Source of the DNA: Axinella damicornis
Taxonomy: Eukaryota > Porifera > Demospongiae > Axinellida > Axinellidae
Direction: 5' to 3'
Length of the DNA: 64,000 bases
Assembly (NCBI GenBank): GCA_963931865.1
Contig: OZ007505.1
Location: 2,070,577-2,134,576 of the forward strand
Position 1 is the first letter of the stretch. Each line of letters opens with the position of its first letter. Under the pieces are notes generated by a model, which was not told where the DNA came from, did not search any database, and saw only the letters and a list, made by a program, of their open reading frames with translations. The position numbers were made by a program, and so were the translations under genes. Shown here one piece after another: positions 1-15,000 of the stretch.

Positions 1-3000
1 CACACAGCCCCCAGTTCTGGAGTACAACAGCCGCATCTCTGGATCGCACCCGCCAAGCTTTGACGCCTCACAGCTGCTTCCACTGGCATTGCTTCTGCAG
101 GAAGACCCAGTCGGCATTCTGCTGGGAGAACAAGTGCTGGCAGGCAACGTCACCATCTCCGTCAGCATCAACTACAGCCCTGTGGACCCAGAGGCCCCCA
201 CACCCGCTCTCGTTCTGACTCTTGAGAGGACGGACACCCAGGTCAGTGAAGATGGCAGATCCATCACCTTCTTGACTCGATCCACTCTCACCGCTGTTCC
301 TGGAGTGGAAGAGCTGGAAGGCAGTCTGGATGGCACGCTCAATGGACAACCTGTTCCACAGACTCAGATCACAGCCACCGTCAGTGCATCACGAGATGGG
401 CAAGTGGACTGGAAGATCACTTTCAGCGATGGAGCTCAAGCCAACACCTACCTGCCACTGCTGCCCTCACTCAGCCTCCCCTATGGCTGGTTGACGGCCT
501 CAGAAAATCCCCCACAGCTACTGGATGGTTTGGAACTGACCGGCAATGGCTCCTTCACAGCCATGGTAGTTCTGACATTTCAAACTGGAGAGGAGTTGAC
601 GCTGCAGCACTCTTCGCAAGGACTCAGCACACAACAGCCTGGCCGAGTGGTCTTCACCTCTCAGGTATCTGGCTCCCATCCACAAGACTTTAATGCATCC
701 AGCTTGTTCCCACTTGCACTCATCCTCAGCGAGCAGACGGCTGGCAGTGTGCAAGGTACTGCCACGCAAGCCTCCGTAACCCTCAACCTGAACATCAACT
801 ACCAGCCTGCAGATGCTGCCGCACCCAGACCTGCACTCGGCCTGACTCTAGAGCAGCAAGACCTGTCCAGCGACAGCAGAGAAATTACCTTCTCCGTCAT
901 CTCCACTCTGCAGCAGCCGAGTGTGGCTGGAACTGTGCAAGGCAGTATAAACAACGAGACCCTTCCGGCAAGCCTGATCAGGGCAACCGTCGACCCCGAA
1001 GTGGACGGACAGCTCAGGTGGAACCTCAGCATACCAGAGGAAAGCGAAGCACCGACCTACCTTCCCTTTCTGCCAGCCCTAGTGCTGCCTGCTGGCTGGC
1101 TGACCGCAGACGAGAGGCCTGAAGAGTTGAGGGACGGCCTGGAGTCCAGTGGCGATGGAAAATTCAACGCAACAGTGTTGCTCAGCTTCCCCTCGGGAGA
1201 GCAGCTGAGAGTAGAGGTCTCCTCTGCTGGAGGCATCACTGCCACACAGCCCCCAGTTCTGGAGTACAACAGCCGCATCTCTGGATCGCACCCGCCAAGC
1301 TTTGACGCCTCACAGCTGCTTCCACTGGCATTGCTTCTGCAGGAAGACCCAGTCGGCATTCTGCTGGGAGAACAAGTGCTGGCAGGCAACGTCACCATCT
1401 CCGTCAGCATCAACTACAGCCCTGTGGACCCAGAGGCCCCCACACCCGCTCTCGTTCTGACTCTTGAGAGGACGGACACCCAGGTCAGTGAAGATGGCAG
1501 ATCCATCACCTTCTTGACTCGATCCACTCTCACCGCTGTTCCTGGAGTGGAAGAGCTGGAAGGCAGTCTGGATGGCACGCTCAATGGACAACCTGTTCCA
1601 CAGACTCAGATCACAGCCACCGTCAGTGCATCACGAGATGGGCAAGTGGACTGGAAGATCACTTTCAGCGATGGAGCTCAAGCCAACACCTACCTGCCAC
1701 TGCTGCCCTCACTCAGCCTCCCCTATGGCTGGTTGACGGCCTCAGAAAATCCCCCACAGCTACTGGATGGTTTGGAACTGACCGGCAATGGCTCCTTCAC
1801 AGCCATGGTAGTTCTGACATTTCAAACTGGAGAGGAGTTGACGCTGCAGCACTCTTCGCAAGGACTCAGCACACAACAGCCTGGCCGAGTGGTCTTCACC
1901 TCTCAGGTATCTGGCTCCCATCCACAAGACTTTAATGCATCCAGCTTGTTCCCACTTGCACTCATCCTCAGCGAGCAGACGGCTGGCAGTGTGCAAGGTA
2001 CTGCCACGCAAGCCTCCGTAACCCTCAACCTGAACATCAACTACCAGCCTGCAGATGCTGCCGCACCCAGACCTGCACTCGGCCTGACTCTAGAGCAGCA
2101 AGACCTGTCCAGCGACAGCAGAGAAATTACCTTCTCCGTCATCTCCACTCTGCAGCAGCCGAGTGTGGCTGGAACTCTGCAAGGCAGTATAGACAACGAG
2201 ACCCTCCCGGCAAGCCTGATCAGGGCAACCGTCGACCCCGAAGTGGACGGACAGCTCAGGTGGAACCTCAGCATACCAGAGGAAAGCGAAGCACCGACCT
2301 ACCTCCCCTTTCTGCCAGCCCTAGTGCTGCCTGCTGGCTGGCTGACCGCAGACGAGAGGCCTGAAGAGTTGAGGGACGGCCTGGAGTCCAGTGGCGATGG
2401 GAAATTAAACGCAACAGTGTTGCTCAGCTTCCCCTCTGGAGAGCAGCTGAGAGTAGAGGTCTCCTCTGCTGGAGGCATCACTGCCACACAGCCCCCAGTT
2501 CTGGAGTACAACAGCCGCATCTCTGGATCGCACCCGCCAAGCTTTGACGCCTCACAGCTGCTTCCACTGGCATTGCTTCTGCAGGAAGACCCAGTCGGCA
2601 TTCTGCTGGGAGAACAAGTGCTGGCAGGCAACGTCACCATCTCCGTCAGCATCAACTACAGCCCTGTGGACCCAGAGGCCCCCACACCCGCTCTCGTTCT
2701 GACTCTTGAGAGGACGGACACCCAGGTCAGTGAAGATGGCAGATCCATCACCTTCTTGACTCGATCCACTCTCACCGCTGTTCCTGGAGTGGAAGAGCTG
2801 GAAGGCAGTCTGGATGGCACGCTCAATGGACAACCTGTTCCACAGACTCAGATCACAGCCACCGTCAGTGCATCACGAGATGGGCAAGTGGACTGGAAGA
2901 TCACTTTCAGCGATGGAGCTCAAGCCAACACCTACCTGCCACTGCTGCCCTCACTCAGCCTCCCCTATGGCTGGTTGACGGCCTCAGAAAATCCCCCACA

Positions 3001-6000
3001 GCTACTGGATGGTTTGGAACTGACCGGCAATGGCTCCTTCACAGCCATGGTAGTTCTGACATTTCAAACTGGAGAGGAGTTGACGCTGCAGCACTCTTCG
3101 CAAGGACTCAGCACACAACAGCCTGGCCGAGTGGTCTTCACCTCTCAGGTATCTGGCTCCCATCCACAAGACTTTAATGCATCCAGCTTGTTCCCACTTG
3201 CACTCATCCTCAGCGAGCAGACGGCTGGCAGTGTGCAAGGTACTGCCACGCAAGCCTCCGTAACCCTCAACCTGAACATCAACTACCAGCCTGCAGATGC
3301 TGCCGCACCCAGACCTGCACTCGGCCTGACTCTAGAGCAGCAAGACCTGTCCAGCGACAGCAGAGAAATTACCTTCTCCATCATCTCCACTCTGCAGCAG
3401 CCGAGTGTGGCTGGAACTCTGCAAGGCAGTATAGACAACGAGACCCTCCCGGCAAGCCTGATCAGGGCAACCGTCGACCCCGAAGTGGACGGACAGCTCA
3501 GGTGGAACCTCAGCATACCAGAGGAAAGCGAAGCACCGACCTACCTCCCCTTTCTGCCAGCCCTAGTGCTGCCTGCTGGCTGGCTGACCGCAGACGAGAG
3601 GCCTGAAGAGTTGAGGGACGGCCTGGAGTCCAGTGGCGATGGGAAATTAAACGCAACAGTGTTGCTCAGCTTCCCCTCTGGAGAGCAGCTGAGAGTAGAG
3701 GTCTCCTCTGCTGGAGGCATCACTGCCACACAGCCCCCAGTTCTGGAGTACAACAGCCGCATCTCTGGATCGCACCCGCCAAGCTTTGACGCCTCACAGC
3801 TGCTTCCACTGGCATTGCTTCTGCAGGAAGACCCAGTCGGCATTCTGCTGGGAGAACAAGTGCTGGCAGGCAACGTCACCATCTCCGTCAGCATCAACTA
3901 CAGCCCTGTGGACCCAGAGGCCCCCACACCCGCTCTCGTTCTGACTCTTGAGAGGACGGACACCCAGGTCAGTGAAGATGGCAGATCCATCACCTTCTTG
4001 ACTCGATCCACTCTCACCGCTGTTCCTGGAGTGGAAGAGCTGGAAGGCAGTCTGGATGGCACGCTCAATGGACAACCTGTTCCACAGACTCAGATCACAG
4101 CCACCGTCAGTGCATCACGAGATGGGCAAGTGGACTGGAAGATCACTTTCAGCGATGGAGCTCAAGCCAACACCTACCTGCCACTGCTGCCCTCACTCAG
4201 CCTCCCCTATGGCTGGTTGACGGCCTCAGAAAATCCCCCACAGCTACTGGATGGTTTGGAACTGACCGGCAATGGCTCCTTCACAGCCATGGTAGTTCTG
4301 ACATTTCAAACTGGAGAGGAGTTGACGCTGCAGCACTCTTCGCAAGGACTCAGCACACAACAGCCTGGCCGAGTGGTCTTCACCTCTCAGGTATCTGGCT
4401 CCCATCCACAAGACTTTAATGCATCCAGCTTGTTCCCACTTGCACTCATCCTCAGCGAGCAGACGGCTGGCAGTGTGCAAGGTACTGCCACGCAAGCCTC
4501 CGTAACCCTCAACCTGAACATCAACTACCAGCCTGCAGATGCTGCCGCACCCAGACCTGCACTCGGCCTGACTCTAGAGCAGCAAGACCTGTCCAGCGAC
4601 AGCAGAGAAATTACCTTCTCCGTCATCTCCACTCTGCAGCAGCCGAGTGTGGCTGGAACTCTGCAAGGCAGTATAGACAACGAGACCCTCCCGGCAAGCC
4701 TGATCAGGGCAACCGTCGACCCCGAAGTGGACGGACAGCTCAGGTGGAACCTCAGCATACCAGAGGAAAGCGAAGCACCGACCTACCTCCCCTTTCTGCC
4801 AGCCCTAGTGCTGCCTGCTGGCTGGCTGACCGCAGACGAGAGGCCTGAAGAGTTGAGGGACGGCCTGGAGTCCAGTGGCGATGGGAAATTAAACGCAACA
4901 GTGTTGCTCAGCTTCCCCTCTGGAGAGCAGCTGAGAGTAGAGGTCTCCTCTGCTGGAGGCATCACTGCCACACAGCCCCCAGTTCTGGAGTACAACAGCC
5001 GCATCTCTGGATCGCACCCGCCAAGCTTTGACGCCTCACAGCTGCTTCCACTGGCATTGCTTCTGCAGGAAGACCCAGTCGGCATTCTGCTGGGAGAACA
5101 AGTGCTGGCAGGCAACGTCACCATCTCCGTCAGCATCAACTACAGCCCTGTGGACCCAGAGGCCCCCACACCCGCTCTCGTTCTGACTCTTGAGAGGACG
5201 GACACCCAGGTCAGTGAAGATGGCAGATCCATCACCTTCTTGACTCGATCCACTCTCACCGCTGTTCCTGGAGTGGAAGAGCTGGAAGGCAGTCTGGATG
5301 GCACGCTCAATGGACAACCTGTTCCACAGACTCAGATCACAGCCACCGTCAGTGCATCACGAGATGGGCAAGTGGACTGGAAGATCACTTTCAGCGATGG
5401 AGCTCAAGCCAACACCTACCTGCCACTGCTGCCCTCACTCAGCCTCCCCTATGGCTGGTTGACGGCCTCAGAAAATCCCCCACAGCTACTGGATGGTTTG
5501 GAACTGACCGGCAATGGCTCCTTCACAGCCATGGTAGTTCTGACATTTCAAACTGGAGAGGAGTTGACGCTGCAGCACTCTTCGCAAGGACTCAGCACAC
5601 AACAGCCTGGCCGAGTGGTCTTCACCTCTCAGGTATCTGGCTCCCATCCACAAGACTTTAATGCATCCAGCTTGTTCCCACTTGCACTCATCCTCAGCGA
5701 GCAGACGGCTGGCAGTGTGCAAGGTACTGCCACGCAAGCCTCCGTAACCCTCAACCTGAACATCAACTACCAGCCTGCAGATGCTGCCGCACCCAGACCT
5801 GCACTCGGCCTGACTCTAGAGCAGCAAGACCTGTCCAGCGACAGCAGAGAAATTACCTTCTCCGTCATCTCCACTCTGCAGCAGCCGAGTGTGGCTGGAA
5901 CTGTGCAAGGCAGTATAGACAACGAGACCCTCCCGGCAAGCCTGATCAGGGCAACCGTCGACCCCGAAGTGGACGGACAGCTCAGGTGGAACCTCAGCAT

Positions 6001-9000
6001 ACCAGAGGAAAGCGAAGCACCGACCTACCTTCCCTTTCTGCCAGCCCTAGTGCTGCCTGCTGGCTGGCTGACCGCAGACGAGAGGCCTGAAGAGTTGAGG
6101 GACGGCCTGGAGTCCAGTGGTGATGGAAAATTCAACGCAACAGTGTTGCTCAGCTTCCCCTCGGGAGAGCAGCTGAGAGTAGAGGTCTCCTCTGCTGGAG
6201 GCATCACTGCCACACAGCCCCCAGTTCTGGAGTACAACAGCCGCATCTCTGGATCGCACCCGCCAAGCTTTGACGCCTCACAGCTGCTTCCACTGGCATT
6301 GCTTCTGCAGGAAGACCCAGTCGGCATTCTGCTGGGAGAACAAGTGCTGGCAGGCAACGTCACCATCTCCGTCAGCATCAACTACAGCCCTGTGGACCCA
6401 GAGGCCCCCACACCCGCTCTCGTTCTGACTCTTGAGAGGACGGACACCCAGGTCAGTGAAGATGGCAGATCCATCACCTTCTTGACTCGATCCACTCTCA
6501 CCGCTGTTCCTGGAGTGGAAGAGCTGGAAGGCAGTCTGGATGGCACGCTCAATGGACAACCTGTTCCACAGACTCAGATCACAGCCACCGTCAGTGCATC
6601 ACGAGATGGGCAAGTGGACTGGAAGATCACTTTCAGCGATGGAGCTCAAGCCAACACCTACCTGCCACTGCTGCCCTCACTCAGCCTCCCCTATGGCTGG
6701 TTGACGGCCTCAGAAAATCCCCCACAGCTACTGGATGGTTTGGAACTGACCGGCAATGGCTCCTTCACAGCCATGGTAGTTCTGACATTTCAAACTGGAG
6801 AGGAGTTGACGCTGCAGCACTCTTCGCAAGGACTCAGCACACAACAGCCTGGCCGAGTGGTCTTCACCTCTCAGGTATCTGGCTCCCATCCACAAGACTT
6901 TAATGCATCCAGCTTGTTCCCACTTGCACTCATCCTCAGCGAGCAGACGGCTGGCAGTGTGCAAGGTACTGCCACGCAAGCCTCCGTAACCCTCAACCTG
7001 AACATCAACTACCAGCCTGCAGATGCTGCCGCACCCAGACCTGCACTCGGCCTGACTCTAGAGCAGCAAGACCTGTCCAGCGACAGCAGAGAAATTACCT
7101 TCTCCGTCATCTCCACTCTGCAGCAGCCGAGTGTGGCTGGAACTCTGCAAGGCAGTATAGACAACGAGACCCTCCCGGCAAGCCTGATCAGGGCAACCGT
7201 CGACCCCGAAGTGGACGGACAGCTCAGGTGGAACCTCAGCATACCAGAGGAAAGCGAAGCACCGACCTACCTCCCCTTTCTGCCAGCCCTAGTGCTGCCT
7301 GCTGGCTGGCTGACCGCAGACGAGAGGCCTGAAGAGTTGAGGGACGGCCTGGAGTCCAGTGGCGATGGGAAATTAAACGCAACAGTGTTGCTCAGCTTCC
7401 CCTCTGGAGAGCAGCTGAGAGTAGAGGTCTCCTCTGCTGGAGGCATCACTGCCACACAGCCCCCAGTTCTGGAGTACAACAGCCGCATCTCTGGATCGCA
7501 CCCGCCAAGCTTTGACGCCTCACAGCTGCTTCCACTGGCATTGCTTCTGCAGGAAGACCCAGTCGGCATTCTGCTGGGAGAACAAGTGCTGGCAGGCAAC
7601 GTCACCATCTCCGTCAGCATCAACTACAGCCCTGTGGACCCAGAGGCCCCCACACCCGCTCTCGTTCTGACTCTTGAGAGGACGGACACCCAGGTCAGTG
7701 AAGATGGCAGATCCATCACCTTCTTGACTCGATCCACTCTCACCGCTGTTCCTGGAGTGGAAGAGCTGGAAGGCAGTCTGGATGGCACGCTCAATGGACA
7801 ACCTGTTCCACAGACTCAGATCACAGCCACCGTCAGTGCATCACGAGATGGGCAAGTGGACTGGAAGATCACTTTCAGCGATGGAGCTCAAGCCAACACC
7901 TACCTGCCACTGCTGCCCTCACTCAGCCTCCCCTATGGCTGGTTGACGGCCTCAGAAAATCCCCCACAGCTACTGGATGGTTTGGAACTGACCGGCAATG
8001 GCTCCTTCACAGCCATGGTAGTTCTGACATTTCAAACTGGAGAGGAGTTGACGCTGCAGCACTCTTCGCAAGGACTCAGCACACAACAGCCTGGCCGAGT
8101 GGTCTTCACCTCTCAGGTATCTGGCTCCCATCCACAAGACTTTAATGCATCCAGCTTGTTCCCACTTGCACTCATCCTCAGCGAGCAGACGGCTGGCAGT
8201 GTGCAAGGTACTGCCACGCAAGCCTCCGTAACCCTCAACCTGAACATCAACTACCAGCCTGCAGATGCTGCCGCACCCAGACCTGCACTCGGCCTGACTC
8301 TAGAGCAGCAAGACCTGTCCAGCGACAGCAGAGAAATTACCTTCTCCGTCATCTCCACTCTGCAGCAGCCGAGTGTGGCTGGAACTGTGCAAGGCAGTAT
8401 AAACAACGAGACCCTTCCGGCAAGCCTGATCAGGGCAACCGTCGACCCCGAAGTGGACGGACAGCTCAGGTGGAACCTCAGCATACCAGAGGAAAGCGAA
8501 GCACCGACCTACCTTCCCTTTCTGCCAGCCCTAGTGCTGCCTGCTGGCTGGCTGACCGCAGACGAGAGGCCTGAAGAGTTGAGGGACGGCCTGGAGTCCA
8601 GTGGCGATGGAAAATTCAACGCAACAGTGTTGCTCAGCTTCCCCTCTGGAGAGCAGCTGAGAGTAGAGGTCTCCTCTGCTGGAGGCATCACTGCCACACA
8701 GCCCCCAGTTCTGGAGTACAACAGCCGCATCTCTGGATCGCACCCGCCAAGCTTTGACGCCTCACAGCTGCTTCCACTGGCATTGCTTCTGCAGGAAGAC
8801 CCAGTCGGCATTCTGCTGGGAGAACAAGTGCTGGCAGGCAACGTCACCATCTCCGTCAGCATCAACTACAGCCCTGTGGACCCAGAGGCCCCCACACCCG
8901 CTCTCGTTCTGACTCTTGAGAGGACGGACACCCAGGTCAGTGAAGATGGCAGATCCATCACCTTCTTGACTCGATCCACTCTCACCGCTGTTCCTGGAGT

Positions 9001-12000
9001 GGAAGAGCTGGAAGGCAGTCTGGATGGCACGCTCAATGGACAACCTGTTCCACAGACTCAGATCACAGCCACCGTCAGTGCATCACGAGATGGGCAAGTG
9101 GACTGGAAGATCACTTTCAGCGATGGAGCTCAAGCCAACACCTACCTGCCACTGCTGCCCTCACTCAGCCTCCCCTATGGCTGGTTGACGGCCTCAGAAA
9201 ATCCCCCACAGCTACTGGATGGTTTGGAACTGACCGGCAATGGCTCCTTCACAGCCATGGTAGTTCTGACATTTCAAACTGGAGAGGAGTTGACGCTGCA
9301 GCACTCTTCGCAAGGACTCAGCACACAACAGCCTGGCCGAGTGGTCTTCACCTCTCAGGTATCTGGCTCCCATCCACAAGACTTTAATGCATCCAGCTTG
9401 TTCCCACTTGCACTCATCCTCAGCGAGCAGACGGCTGGCAGTGTGCAAGGTACTGCCACGCAAGCCTCCGTAACCCTCAACCTGAACATCAACTACCAGC
9501 CTGCAGATGCTGCCGCACCCAGACCTGCACTCGGCCTGACTCTAGAGCAGCAAGACCTGTCCAGCGACAGCAGAGAAATTACCTTCTCCGTCATCTCCAC
9601 TCTGCAGCAGCCGAGTGTGGCTGGAACTGTGCAAGGCAGTATAAACAACGAGACCCTTCCGGCAAGCCTGATCAGGGCAACCGTCGACCCCGAAGTGGAC
9701 GGACAGCTCAGGTGGAACCTCAGCATACCAGAGGAAAGCGAAGCACAGACCTTCCTTCCCTTTCTGCCAGCCCTAGTGCTGCCTGCTGGCTGGCTGACCG
9801 CAGACGAGAGGCCTGAAGAGTTGAGGGACGGCCTGGAGTCCAGTGGCGATGGGAAATTAAACGCAACAGTGTTGCTCAGCTTCCCCTCTGGAGAGCAGCT
9901 GAGAGTAGAGGTCTCCTCTGCTGGAGGCATCACTGCCACACAGCCCCCAGTTCTGGAGTACAACAGCCGCATCTCTGGATCGCACCCGCCGAGCTTTGAC
10001 GCCTCACAGCTGCTTCCACTGGCATTGCTTCTGCAGGAAGACCCAGTCGGCATTCTGCTGGGAGAACAAGTGCTGGCAGGCAACGTCACCATCTCCGTCA
10101 GCATCAACTACAGCCCTGTGGACCCAGAGGCCCCCACACCCGCTCTCGTTCTGACTCTTGAGAGGACGGACACCCAGGTCAGTGAAGATGGCAGATCCAT
10201 CACCTTCTTGACTCGATCCACTCTCACCGCTGTTCCTGGAGTGGAAGAGCTGGAAGGCAGTCTGGATGGCACGCTCAATGGACAACCTGTTCCACAGACT
10301 CAGATCACAGCCACCGTCAGTGCATCACGAGATGGGCAAGTGGACTGGAAGATCACTTTCAGCGATGGAGCTCAAGCCAACACCTACCTGCCACTGCTGC
10401 CCTCACTCAGCCTCCCCTATGGCTGGTTGACGGCCTCAGAAAATCCCCCACAGCTACTGGATGGTTTGGAACTGACCGGCAATGGCTCCTTCACAGCCAT
10501 GGTAGTTCTGACATTTCAAACTGGAGAGGAGTTGACGCTGCAGCACTCTTCGCAAGGACTCAGCACACAACAGCCTGGCCGAGTGGTCTTCACCTCTCAG
10601 GTATCTGGCTCCCATCCACAAGACTTTAATGCATCCAGCTTGTTCCCACTTGCACTCATCCTCAGCGAGCAGACGGCTGGCAGTGTGCAAGGTACTGCCA
10701 CGCAAGCCTCCGTAACCCTCAACCTGAACATCAACTACCAGCCTGCAGATGCTGCCGCACCCAGACCTGCACTCGGCCTGACTCTAGAGCAGCAAGACCT
10801 GTCCAGCGACAGCAGAGAAATTACCTTCTCCGTCATCTCCACTCTGCAGCAGCCGAGTGTGGCTGGAACTGTGCAAGGCAGTATAAACAACGAGACCCTT
10901 CCGGCAAGCCTGATCAGGGCAACCGTCGACCCCGAAGTGGACGGACAGCTCAGGTGGAACCTCAGCATACCAGAGGAAAGCGAAGCACCGACCTACCTTC
11001 CCTTTCTGCCAGCCCTAGTGCTGCCTGCTGGCTGGCTGACCGCAGACGAGAGGCCTGAAGAGTTGAGGGACGGCCTGGAGTCCAGTGGCGATGGAAAATT
11101 CAACGCAACAGTGTTGCTCAGCTTCCCCTCGGGAGAGCAGCTGAGAGTAGAGGTCTCCTCTGCTGGAGGCATCACTGCCACACAGCCCCCAGTTCTGGAG
11201 TACAACAGCCGCATCTCTGGATCGCACCCGCCAAGCTTTGACGCCTCACAGCTGCTTCCACTGGCATTGCTTCTGCAGGAAGACCCAGTCGGCATTCTGC
11301 TGGGAGAACAAGTGCTGGCAGGCAACGTCACCATCTCCGTCAGCATCAACTACAGCCCTGTGGACCCAGAGGCCCCCACACCCGCTCTCGTTCTGACTCT
11401 TGAGAGGACGGACACCCAGGTCAGTGAAGATGGCAGATCCATCACCTTCTTGACTCGATCCACTCTCACCGCTGTTCCTGGAGTGGAAGAGCTGGAAGGC
11501 AGTCTGGATGGCACGCTCAATGGACAACCTGTTCCACAGACTCAGATCACAGCCACCGTCAGTGCATCACGAGATGGGCAAGTGGACTGGAAGATCACTT
11601 TCAGCGATGGAGCTCAAGCCAACACCTACCTGCCACTGCTGCCCTCACTCAGCCTCCCCTATGGCTGGTTGACGGCCTCAGAAAATCCCCCACAGCTACT
11701 GGATGGTTTGGAACTGACCGGCAATGGCTCCTTCACAGCCATGGTAGTTCTGACATTTCAAACTGGAGAGGAGTTGACGCTGCAGCACTCTTCGCAAGGA
11801 CTCAGCACACAACAGCCTGGCCGAGTGGTCTTCACCTCTCAGGTATCTGGCTCCCATCCACAAGACTTTAATGCATCCAGCTTGTTCCCACTTGCACTCA
11901 TCCTCAGCGAGCAGACGGCTGGCAGTGTGCAAGGTACTGCCACGCAAGCCTCCGTAACCCTCAACCTGAACATCAACTACCAGCCTGCAGATGCTGCCGC

Positions 12001-15000
12001 ACCCAGACCTGCACTCGGCCTGACTCTAGAGCAGCAAGACCTGTCCAGCGACAGCAGAGAAATTACCTTCTCCGTCATCTCCACTCTGCAGCAGCCAAGT
12101 GTGGCTGGAACTGTGCAAGGCAGTATAAACAACGAGACCCTTCCGGCAAGCCTGATCAGGGCAACCGTCGACCCCGAAGTGGACGGACAGCTCAGGTGGA
12201 ACCTCAGCATACCAGAGGAAAGCGAAGCACAGACCTTCCTTCCCTTTCTGCCAGCCCTAGTGCTGCCTGCTGGCTGGCTGACCGCAGACGAGAGGCCTGA
12301 AGAGTTGAGGGACGGCCTGGAGTCCAGTGGCGATGGGAAATTAAACGCAACAGTGTTGCTCAGCTTCCCCTCTGGAGAGCAGCTGAGAGTAGAGGTCTCC
12401 TCTGCTGGAGGCATCACTGCCACACAGCCCCCAGTTCTGGAGTACAACAGCCGCATCTCTGGATCGCACCCGCCAAGCTTTGACGCCTCACAGCTGCTTC
12501 CACTGGCATTGCTTCTGCAGGAAGACCCAGTCGGCATTCTGCTGGGAGAACAAGTGCTGGCAGGCAACGTCACCATCTCCGTCAGCATCAACTACAGCCC
12601 TGTGGACCCAGAGGCCCCCACACCCGCTCTCGTTCTGACTCTTGAGAGGACGGACACCCAGGTCAGTGAAGATGGCAGATCCATCACCTTCTTGACTCGA
12701 TCCACTCTCACCGCTGTTCCTGGAGTGGAAGAGCTGGAAGGCAGTCTGGATGGCACGCTCAATGGACAACCTGTTCCACAGACTCAGATCACAGCCACCG
12801 TCAGTGCATCACGAGATGGGCAAGTGGACTGGAAGATCACTTTCAGCGATGGAGCTCAAGCCAACACCTACCTGCCACTGCTGCCCTCACTCAGCCTCCC
12901 CTATGGCTGGTTGACGGCCTCAGAAAATCCCCCACAGCTACTGGATGGTTTGGAACTGACCGGCAATGGCTCCTTCACAGCCATGGTAGTTCTGACATTT
13001 CAAACTGGAGAGGAGTTGACGCTGCAGCACTCTTCGCAAGGACTCAGCACACAACAGCCTGGCCGAGTGGTCTTCACCTCTCAGGTATCTGGCTCCCATC
13101 CACAAGACTTTAATGCATCCAGCTTGTTCCCACTTGCACTCATCCTCAGCGAGCAGACGGCTGGCAGTGTGCAAGGTACTGCCACGCAAGCCTCCGTAAC
13201 CCTCAACCTGAACATCAACTACCAGCCTGCAGATGCTGCCGCACCCAGACCTGCACTCGGCCTGACTCTAGAGCAGCAAGACCTGTCCAGCGACAGCAGA
13301 GAAATTACCTTCTCCGTCATCTCCACTCTGCAGCAGCCGAGTGTGGCTGGAACTGTGCAAGGCAGTATAAACAACGAGACCCTTCCGGCAAGCCTGATCA
13401 GGGCAACCGTCGACCCCGAAGTGGACGGACAGCTCAGGTGGAACCTCAGCATACCAGAGGAAAGCGAAGCACAGACCTTCCTTCCCTTTCTGCCAGCCCT
13501 AGTGCTGCCTGCTGGCTGGCTGACCGCAGACGAGAGGCCTGAAGAGTTGAGGGACGGCCTGGAGTCCAGTGGCGATGGGAAATTAAACGCAACAGTGTTG
13601 CTCAGCTTCCCCTCTGGAGAGCAGCTGAGAGTAGAGGTCTCCTCTGCTGGAGGCATCACTGCCACACAGCCCCCAGTTCTGGAGTACAACAGCCGCATCT
13701 CTGGATCGCACCCGCCAAGCTTTGACGCCTCACAGCTGCTTCCACTGGCATTGCTTCTGCAGGAAGACCCAGTCGGCATTCTGCTGGGAGAACAAGTGCT
13801 GGCAGGCAACGTCACCATCTCCGTCAGCATCAACTACAGCCCTGTGGACCCAGAGGCCCCCACACCCGCTCTCGTTCTGACTCTTGAGAGGACGGACACC
13901 CAGGTCAGTGAAGATGGCAGATCCATCACCTTCTTGACTCGATCCACTCTCACCGCTGTTCCTGGAGTGGAAGAGCTGGAAGGCAGTCTGGATGGCACGC
14001 TCAATGGACAACCTGTTCCACAGACTCAGATCACAGCCACCGTCAGTGCATCACGAGATGGGCAAGTGGACTGGAAGATCACTTTCAGCGATGGAGCTCA
14101 AGCCAACACCTACCTGCCACTGCTGCCCTCACTCAGCCTCCCCTATGGCTGGTTGACGGCCTCAGAAAATCCCCCACAGCTACTGGATGGTTTGGAACTG
14201 ACCGGCAATGGCTCCTTCACAGCCATGGTAGTTCTGACATTTCAAACTGGAGAGGAGTTGACGCTGCAGCACTCTTCGCAAGGACTCAGCACACAACAGC
14301 CTGGCCGAGTGGTCTTCACCTCTCAGGTATCTGGCTCCCATCCACAAGACTTTAATGCATCCAGCTTGTTCCCACTTGCACTCATCCTCAGCGAGCAGAC
14401 GGCTGGCAGTGTGCAAGGTACTGCCACGCAAGCCTCCGTAACCCTCAACCTGAACATCAACTACCAGCCTGCAGATGCTGCCGCACCCAGACCTGCACTC
14501 GGCCTGACTCTAGAGCAGCAAGACCTGTCCAGCGACAGCAGAGAAATTACCTTCTCCGTCATCTCCACTCTGCAGCAGCCGAGTGTGGCTGGAACTCTGC
14601 AAGGCAGTATAGACAACGAGACCCTCCCGGCAAGCCTGATCAGGGCAACCGTCGACCCCGAAGTGGACGGACAGCTCAGGTGGAACCTCAGCATACCAGA
14701 GGAAAGCGAAGCACCGACCTACCTCCCCTTTCTGCCAGCCCTAGTGCTGCCTGCTGGCTGGCTGACCGCAGACGAGAGGCCTGAAGAGTTGAGGGACGGC
14801 CTGGAGTCCAGTGGCGATGGGAAATTAAACGCAACAGTGTTGCTCAGCTTCCCCTCTGGAGAGCAGCTGAGAGTAGAGGTCTCCTCTGCTGGAGGCATCA
14901 CTGCCACACAGCCCCCAGTTCTGGAGTACAACAGCCGCATCTCTGGATCGCACCCGCCAAGCTTTGACGCCTCACAGCTGCTTCCACTGGCATTGCTTCT

